From positions 6,425 to 21,318 of the forward strand of contig NWUY0300035564.1 in assembly GCA_004151065.3 (NCBI GenBank): DNA of 14,894 nucleotides, read 5' to 3'. Positions 9,200-14,894 of the stretch are shown here, in pieces. Both the position numbers and the translations under genes were made by a program. The first letter of the stretch is position 1, and every line of letters begins with the position of its first letter. This DNA is from Larix sibirica. Taxonomy: Eukaryota > Streptophyta > Pinopsida > Pinales > Pinaceae. A model generated the notes under the pieces. That model saw only the letters and a program-made list of their open reading frames with translations. It was not told the origin of the DNA and made no database searches.

Positions 9200-9897
9200 T
9201 TCCAAATAAAATGGATGGGACAATGATCTAAACCCTTATATGGGAGAATGGTAGCTTAAAAGTGATCACATTGTATAATATTCGTCTCTAGAAAAAAAAA
9301 TGGATATAGCTTGGAAGAAATTTTCCTGTACCCACCTCTCTTGTAGTTCCATGTGTAGAGCCCATTATAGGTTTCCAATAGGACCAGCCTAAGGTGTTGA
9401 ATGATTTCACTGTCTCAATCTAGTTTTTGTCACCCTCCCCTCCTCTCCCAAAGAGAGGTGAGCATATTGAAATCTCCCTTTAGGATCTATTTATCCATTT
9501 CTACATGAACATCCAACCAAGTCAGAGATTCTAAGAATTGGAATTTTTCGGGAGTGGTATAAGGACCATAGAGATTAGAGATGTATACCACAATTTCCAT
9601 TCCAAGAATATGGAATTTAGCGATGAGGGAATTATGGGTTTCTATGAATTCATTGAGAATAATTTCAACTGGATTCCATAATAAAATTATGCCTCTAGCT
9701 GCTTCACACGCAGGAATCTATAGCGATAGAATGAGATCCCTTCCATTTTTGCTTAGTTATCTTGGCCAACTCTTCACTGTCACATTTTATTTCTTGCAAC
9801 ATCAGTATCTGAGGTTTTTCTTGCTTGATTTATTTTGTAGTAGCCTACATTTTTATATACCTTTGACCCCACAAATATCCCATGTTACAACTTTCAT
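9200..9897 (-). pseudogene. LINE AP-endonuclease domain
   Basis: Motifs of the exonuclease-endonuclease-phosphatase fold appear in the right order. TWDICG is at the start, with the metal-site Asn changed to Asp. LQEIKCDSEEL has its catalytic Glu at 9791-9793. GDFN is kept at 9466-9477, followed by LWERRGG. Then YNGLYTWNYKRGG, and GLDHCPIHF with the terminal Asp-His pair at 9223-9228. Frames shift between motifs. It would have cut one strand of the target to prime reverse transcription. It is inactive now because the polypeptide is interrupted. Confidence 0.8.
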
Positions 9898-10439
9898 TGG
9901 GAAACATGGGGAATAGAGGAACAAATTTTTGTAAGATGGGCATAATATTTCCCTAAATAAATGAGTTTTTCACCCACTTCTTCAATCTGCTACTTATTAC
10001 TTTTTCATTTTTTTCCCATCTCCTGTGGATTTTTCTTGGTCTCTTTTAGCCTCACTGTGCGAACCCCTAAGCAACCTTTTTATTTTGATTTAAGAAAGGC
10101 CTCCTTTAGGATCTAAATTTGCCTAGATGGGATAGATTTATGATCCTTTATTTTAACATGATTCATCTATGATTTGAAGATCTAGATCACGAAAATCCAT
10201 ATAATCCCCTTCTTTTAACGTGGGAGTTGGATCTAGTTCAAAGGTTGCTTCATTCACAATGATCTTCAATTTGTTGCTTGAGGTTCCTCATGTTTCCTTT
10301 AATGTGCTCACATATCTATTTGGGGGAGATCGATATGCAAACATACCAGATTCGGGTGGAACCATAGCTTCCAGTTGCTCATCAACTTTAATTTCTTCTT
10401 GTAAGTCGTTGAATTCCTTAAATCTATTACTATTACCCC
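9898..10439 (-). other. LINE region between ORF1 knuckle domain and ORF2 start
   Basis: This lies where the variable ORF1 C-terminal tail and the ORF1-ORF2 spacer should be. I see no recognisable motif. Short frames on either strand here look accidental. Confidence 0.5.
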
Positions 10440-11424
10440 CTTTCTAGTTTGATCTCATGCCAGAGTTATTTTGGGTTGTTTCTGACAACTAACCACTTTG
10501 ATATATCCATTCTCATTGATCTCAGGAGTAGGATGAGATTGTTTAGATGTGACATTAAGAGGGAAATCCCCAGATAGATGAATATGCTCATGAAATTTGC
10601 GGCAACGAAAGTGGATGTGTTCATAGTAAAGGGTTCGAATCCATTACGAGTCCTTGTGCCATAATCTATGGCTTCTGGGAGAGATTTGGAGATGTTCATG
10701 TAAATACAAATGTGAGCATATGAGGTACAACACCATGATTTAGTGGCCTCTGAAACTCACACAAATGATCCAAGAGTGTTTCTTATACCCTCCATGGTTT
10801 CCATGTCCCAATATTAATGGGGTAGTGAATATAGTCTTATCTAGATTACGACATGGTTGAAGTCTTCTTTATCCAAGATGCATCTTTCCTTCTGAAATTG
10901 CAAGTAAAGACCTGTCGAGTTGAAAAATAAGGCCTATTGTATAAGATACGTTTTATATCTTCCAAACTCATGAAAATTATTGTTAAGAAACCCTTGGATC
11001 CCAATTTTAGATCATAATGGGCTTTAGGTTTACATATGGTATTTATCCACTAGATAAAGGCTCTCTCAGTTGGCCAAATCCCTAGAAAATTTCCGATTAA
11101 GGCATGATCCTTCATATATTGAATTCATTGATTAATATTTTGATATTTCACTTCAAAATTCAGGCTAATCTCTGATTTTGGGATGCATCTAGTTGAGGGT
11201 TGATTGATGTTGTTGTGTGGTTGATTTGTCTAATTGGCCCCCAAACTCACTTGATATGGGAAGATTAATCCCTCTCCTTCCATACCTTGTTCTGTATTGT
11301 TGATCTCGTGAGGTTCATTGGGTTTTCTGTTACCAACAAAAGGATTGGGATCACTTCTGGCTGAGTGATCTGATGACAACGAGGGATTGTTTTTACCACC
11401 ATGTAGATCCATACCAGTGAACAA
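10440..11424 (-). pseudogene. LINE ORF1 remnant (DUF4283-like RNA-binding protein with dead zinc knuckle)
   Basis: ORF1 proteins of plant L1 elements bind the element's RNA and escort it into a ribonucleoprotein. The likely start is within MFTGMDLHGGKNN at 11424, or the Met at about 11412. After a variable polar N-terminus (11230-11424) comes a DUF4283-like domain (about 10670-11130) with FLGIWPTERAF, LGSKGFLTIIF, IRLYSLP, GIRNTLGSFV and YMNISKSLPEAI. A one-base frameshift lies near 10930, in the segment before FNSTGLYLQFQ. The knuckle at 10563-10604 reads CRKFHEHIHLSGDF: the second and fourth ligands, normally Cys, are both Phe. Several stops interrupt the frame. The family call is from remembered motif patterns, not a search. 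Confidence 0.75.
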
Positions 11425-11470
11425 CAGGGTGAAGCACCTGTAGGTGGATTCCTTAAATTCCTTCGAACCC

Positions 11471-12020
11471 TAGATCGATCATGTGTTCAACCAAAAAATC
11501 AGTTCTTTTCAATCTTAATATAAACCTTGATAACATTTATTGAAGAATTGAAAATAAAATTATAAGCATTACCCATCTCCCATAACATTCCCTCCTTAAT
11601 CAATTTTTTTTCTAAACAATATCTTGTTAGAATATTCGTCCTTCACACGTAATAATGCACTCCTTTCTCTAAATAACCACACCAAATAATGCAAAAGAAA
11701 CAATTTACCACATTTCGAAATGAAAGAAATAGAACCCGATTGTGCATTTTTTTAAGATTTGTATTTAAAACAATAAAACCACGAAATATCCATTAAAAAT
11801 TCCATAAAAATGTATAATAAGAATCATAAAAATATAATATTATGTATAATAAGAGTCATAAGAATAATAGGGGTGGCAAGTGGGGGGGTGGTGTTCTTTA
11901 TCACCTTGAAGGAAATAAGGAACATTCTTATGCTTAGGGGATCGAGGTGGCAACAAATAACCAAGCTAAGATTCAAGCATTATGGAAGGGGCTACAAGTA
12001 GGAAGTAAGAAAGGAATAAA
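11471..12020. other. AT-rich DNA right of the LINE, no gene seen
   Basis: The stretch is strongly AT-rich with short near-repeats such as AATAAGAATCATAAAAAT and AATAAGAGTCATAAGAAT around 11815-11868, then a short G-rich patch at 11869-11895. No protein motif or RNA gene is recognisable. Confidence 0.5.
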
Positions 12021-12022
12021 AT

Positions 12023-12076
12023 CTCTCTCATAGTTATTGGAGAATCTATGATCATGATTAAATATCTATGAGAGAG
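12023..12076. repeat. 11-bp perfect inverted repeat with 32-bp loop
   Basis: CTCTCTCATAG at 12023-12033 is the exact reverse complement of CTATGAGAGAG at 12066-12076. The loop contains the self-complementary ATGATCAT. It could form a hairpin, or mark a small non-autonomous element, but no flanking target duplication is evident. Confidence 0.6.
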
Positions 12077-12105
12077 GCGTTCACCAAGTGACATGTACCT
12101 CAAAA

Positions 12106-12238
12106 GAAGCATGAATCAAGTTCAAATAATTATGCATAACTTTCATAAGATGCAATGCTAACACGTTCTTAGATACTAAACAATATAGAAGATAACCTAT
12201 CCAAAAAGGGAAGCACCATGAGACAAGTTCAAATAGCA
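12106..12238. repeat. Imperfect direct repeat around CAAGTTCAAATA
   Basis: A 12-base word recurs at 12117-12128 and 12224-12235, with similar context on both sides (GAAGCA before, GCATAA after). This suggests a diverged repeat of about 30 bp spaced about 105 bp apart. No coding role is visible. Confidence 0.4.
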
Positions 12239-12239
12239 T

Positions 12240-13059
12240 AAAATGAGGGGAATGTATGCCATCTACCAATCCCCTAATTTCAATATCAATTTCTTTACAC
12301 CCCTCAACATCATGATATCACATAATGGGAACATTTGTGAGGATCAGTGGAACTCTTCCCATGTGATCCTTCGTGTTTACACATCACACTACAATCAATT
12401 TTATGATATAGAATCTCTTCTCATCATCCCCCCCACATGTGGGCTAATGCTACTACCGTATTTGGGTTATGTCTTATTTCGGGGTTGCTGGTGCTTCATC
12501 TCTGTAGTCCCTATGGTTTCAACATAATTGTTCAAGAATCCAAGTGTGCACGAACCCAATGTGCCCATGGAAAAGGTAGAATCAAGGGGACTCCTCGTTG
12601 GTATGGATTTAGGTTAGGATTTTGAGATTTGAAACACAAACTACCTCCTTCTATATATTTTCTTTATTTGGTCACTCCTTCATTCCTTTGGGTTGTTAGC
12701 TCTATTATCTAACTCCTTGCGATTCAGGAAGTTTGGCTCCCCTCACTCTACTTTTATATTTTGGTCACCCCTCCCATTTTCTCTTGTCTCGCTTATTCCA
12801 AACCAGTCAAATTTTTATGCTATGTTTCTCCTGCATTTTGTTAAGATCATTCTTGGGCCTTTTTTGGATTATGGTTTAGAGTCCTTAGTGTATGAACTTA
12901 CTCATATCATGATTATCTCTCAACTCGCAGTCTCTAGAGGATATCTTTGCACAAACAATATTATGCACATGCAGTATGTCTCCCTCGTGATGGTCTTAGT
13001 CCTCCTTTCCATTTCAACACACAAACACATGTAATCTTTATATGCATGGTTATAGAGCA
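12240..13059. other. Intergenic stretch with no supported gene
   Basis: Plus-strand open frames of 62-113 codons exist here (12243-12527, 12437-12625, 12693-13034). They have no recognisable domain, are rich in hydrophobic and Ser/His codons expected from T-rich DNA, and overlap in different frames. I regard them as chance. Confidence 0.5.
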
Positions 13060-13518
13060 TCATTGAGACTCTTCAATGTAAATTCACTAAGCGGATGCAA
13101 GTATTCAAGATCTCGTATGGAAAGCAACTAGTAGACCCATGGAAATTCATGGGGCCTTAATACATTAAAACTATTTTTGATCATAAATGACACAATAATC
13201 TCCCCTTACGAGTCACTGAAGAAGGCTATATGGAATTCCCATCAAGGGTAGTGCATAGAAGTTTTTAATTTCTACTAAATGTTTTGTAAGATTGTATTAA
13301 CTCTGGGAAAATTTTGAGGCAGTATATAATCCTTGCAGTGGATAACAGTAGGAAAATTTTGAATACTCAACAGATAGACAATACTATAGCCGACAAGAAT
13401 AAAATATTGGAATATATTTGAACTTGTTTGTCTATCATTTTGTACTAGAAGTTTCGATGGTTAGGCTGCAGCCCCTTGTATTTTCATTAATATAAATCTA
13501 CCGGTCTTTGTTAAAAAA
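13060..13518 (+). mobile_element. Probable 3' end of a second LINE, plus strand
   Basis: The segment ends in a layout common to plant LINE 3' ends: a GGCTGCAGCC palindrome (13464-13473), a CCTTGTATTTTCATTAATATAA stretch (13472-13493), an ACCGGTCTTTGTT motif (13500-13512) and a short A run (13513-13519). A short open piece near its start (about 13070-13146) may be the ORF2 C-terminus, but I cannot match it. The call rests on remembered tail patterns and is tentative. A solo 3' fragment fits the usual 5' truncation of LINE copies. Confidence 0.45.
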
Positions 13519-13560
13519 ATTCATAAAAATAATATTTATAATATGTCACAAAGAAACACT

Positions 13561-13756
13561 TTCATAATATTATCACTGTAAACTATGACATAAAATTCCA
13601 CAATCTACACTTAAAATCACAATACCTCTAAGATGGTGAATGATCAAACCTTGTCTCTTCCATAATATTACCATTGAAAACTATGAAACAAACACTCATA
13701 GTCTACACTTGAAATGGAAATACCTATAAGATGGTTAATTTTCAGACCATAGCATG
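13561..13756. repeat. Two diverged tandem copies of a 98-bp unit
   Basis: Four anchor words recur at exactly +98: CATAATATTA at 13563 and 13661, AACTATGA at 13581 and 13679, CTACAC at 13605 and 13703, and ACCT of ACCTCTAAGATGG/ACCTATAAGATGG at 13624 and 13722. The constant offset means no net indel. The copies differ by many substitutions, so the duplication is old. It starts about 40 bp after the putative LINE A run. Confidence 0.85.
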
Positions 13757-14337
13757 TGGAGGAGAAGTATCAATATCACTCCAATGTTTTTACCATATTA
13801 ATGAAAAATATGATGTAGTATTTAAGCATGCACAAATTGATGAAATTCTCAATAGTTATATTGTTGGAATGTTCCATTGTCATTCAAGGAAAAACATGTC
13901 CTTTCAAGATTGACTGAATATAACTTTGGTTAATAATATAATTCTGTGTAATAATTGAGCAACTATAATGTAATTAAGGAATAATAAGATAGTGAAATAT
14001 TTTACTTGAATGTTGTCAAGGCCGAATCATCATATGGGACCATATATTTCACATATATGCACCAATTCCCAAGAGAATAAAAACACATAATCATGATAAA
14101 TAAAGATAGCTTTGGTCTAATGATAGGATGCAAATAATGGATTTCACCTACTCAACTCGATTTGATTCCCCTTTCTTTGTATCAAGAAATAGTTTCCCCA
14201 CTAGCTCTATTGTCAACCATCTTCCTCTTGACCATATCATTTTCTCAATGAACCTTGTTGTACATCTCATTAGATCCTCTTGAGACACTAATTCTCAATC
14301 TCTAATAGGAAAATATGAAAATATGACCTATCTCTAA
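13757..14337. other. AT-rich DNA, no gene seen
   Basis: Nothing recognisable was found on either strand. A short frame at 13731-13913 overlaps the 98-bp repeat and shows no domain. Confidence 0.5.
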
Positions 14338-14379
14338 TAAACGACAATGATTGCAAAATAAACGACAATGATTGCAAAA
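14338..14379. repeat. Perfect tandem repeat, 2 x 21 bp
   Basis: The unit, 21 bases from TAAACGACAATG to ATTGCAAAA, occurs at 14338-14358 and again without a mismatch at 14359-14379. Identity of the copies suggests a recent duplication by slippage. Confidence 0.95.
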
Positions 14380-14514
14380 TTGTTGTTTAGATTCTTCAAA
14401 GTTTCTCAAAAAAATCCCTTTGAAAATAAAACACTTCAAAAAAAAGGTATATTTTTCTATGTCATTTTGGAGACTACAATCTAAAATAACCTTTACAGAA
14501 ATTTATGCATGTTT

Positions 14515-14575
14515 TATACATATAAAAAAATTACAAACTATGATATATTATACATATAAACAAACTACAAACTAT
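14515..14575. repeat. Imperfect tandem repeat, period 34 bp
   Basis: TATACATATAAA followed by a TACAAACTAT word recurs from 14515 to 14549 with two or three mismatches in the shared 27 bases. The second unit is partial. It is probably a low-complexity expansion. Confidence 0.75.
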
Positions 14576-14579
14576 TAAA

Positions 14580-14894
14580 AACACTTAGTTTCTTGATATC
14601 TATTTATCTTTTTTAATTGAAACAATTGTTAAAATCTAGTTTTAGCAGGTCTCTCCCCAATTGAGAGTGTGGCTATGACTCGATACCTAATGTACAAGAA
14701 TAAGATAAAAACATGGGTGATAAGAGGCGTCCTAATATTTCTTTATAATCTAGTCAAAACCACCTGTGACTTAAGCGAGGTTGTCATAAAGATGCCAATT
14801 CTTGGCTAAACCATTGGGGAGTCGATAAAGAGGTCACTCTGCAAAATAGTGATAATATTAAAAGTATTATTACATCTAAATTTAAGGAGAAGTT
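14580..14894. other. Right end of window, nothing identified
   Basis: The base composition is somewhat less AT-rich from about 14640, with GTCTCTCCCCAATTGAGAG at 14649-14667. No open frame of note, RNA fold or element terminus is recognisable. It could belong to another element that continues beyond the window. Confidence 0.4.

Larger units (their letters stand above)
6330..9897 (-). pseudogene. LINE ORF2 remnant (endonuclease-reverse transcriptase)
   Basis: ORF2 would nick target DNA and reverse-transcribe the element RNA at the nick. The start chosen is the ATG at 9897, opening MKVVTWDICG, where plant L1 ORF2 begins with an endonuclease motif of the form W-N-I-R-G. Reading on, endonuclease motifs run to about 9200, a linker to about 8690, reverse transcriptase to about 7570, then a thumb/connector with LQAMPIY (7300-7554) and a zf-RVT segment (6457-6702). 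The last recognisable motif is LIWETWKEWNNHIFQ, ending near 6350. Multiple frameshifts and stops are present, more than in the neighbouring LTR element, so it looks older, which fits its being the insertion target. Confidence 0.85.
6261..11470 (-). mobile_element. L1-type LINE (non-LTR retrotransposon), nearly full length, inactive
   Basis: The minus strand carries ORF1 (about 10440-11424) followed by ORF2 (about 6330-9897) with AP-endonuclease, reverse transcriptase and a C-terminal zf-RVT region, which is the standard plant L1 order. The 5' end is placed loosely near 11470, a few tens of bases before the ORF1 start. The 3' end lacks a UTR and poly-A tail: coding similarity runs to about 6330 and the LTR begins at 6260. 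The missing 3' end is best explained by insertion of the LTR element, with the remainder lying beyond the left window edge. Catalytic and zinc-binding residues are lost in every domain. Confidence 0.85.

Noticed and set aside
11869-11895. G-quadruplex in the G-rich patch
   Set aside because: G runs are uneven (4, 2, 7 and 2), so only a weak two-layer structure is possible.
12432-12443. Palindrome CCCACATGTGGG
   Set aside because: A 12-base palindrome in isolation is expected by chance in 15 kb; no partner sites or gene nearby.
12243-13034. Plus-strand frames up to 113 codons as candidate genes
   Set aside because: There are no domain motifs, they overlap in different frames, and composition is as expected from T-rich DNA. 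Splice signals or transcripts would be needed to reconsider.
1-14894. CRISPR array, tRNA, rRNA, bacterial operon or defence system
   Set aside because: No regularly spaced repeats, no cloverleaf or rRNA words, and no intact operon-like genes. The content is eukaryotic retroelement debris.

Overview
The window looks like plant nuclear DNA made of old, nested retrotransposons. It is AT-rich and contains no gene that could encode an intact host protein. Every recognisable protein is a retroelement protein broken by stop codons or frameshifts. Both element types (a Ty3/gypsy element with a gag carrying many zinc knuckles, and an L1-type LINE with a DUF4283-like ORF1) are typical of large, repeat-rich plant genomes. 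A gymnosperm source would fit, but that is an impression from family resemblance and is not proven here.

Layout. (1) Positions 1-6260, minus strand: the 5' part of a Ty3/gypsy LTR retrotransposon that runs off the left edge. Reading leftwards it has an LTR (about 6001-6260), a degenerate primer-binding site, a gag N-terminal module, a basic/charged segment, a capsid region, five CCHC zinc knuckles, an aspartic protease, and then a second capsid-like module in the protease frame. No reverse transcriptase of this element is in view. (2) Inside it, 1.89 kb is present twice head to tail (2223-4112 and 4114-6003). The copies differ at only two positions that I can see and are separated by a single N at 4113, so an assembly artefact is the likeliest reading. 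(3) About 6261-11470, minus strand: a nearly full-length but dead LINE, with ORF1 (nucleic-acid binding), then ORF2 with endonuclease, reverse transcriptase and C-terminal zinc-finger region. Its 3' end stops at the LTR, so the LTR element probably inserted into it. (4) 11471-14894: AT-rich DNA without convincing genes. It holds a probable plus-strand LINE 3' tail (about 13060-13518), a diverged 98-bp tandem duplication, a perfect 21-bp tandem repeat, a 34-bp repeat and a small inverted repeat.

How the parts relate: once, the LTR element would have been transcribed leftwards from its LTR and translated as gag, then protease and the rest. The LINE would have been transcribed leftwards from about 11470, giving ORF1 and ORF2. 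Neither can make functional protein now. I found no sign of a defence system, CRISPR array, tRNA or rRNA. The most unusual biological feature is the capsid-like module in frame downstream of the protease.
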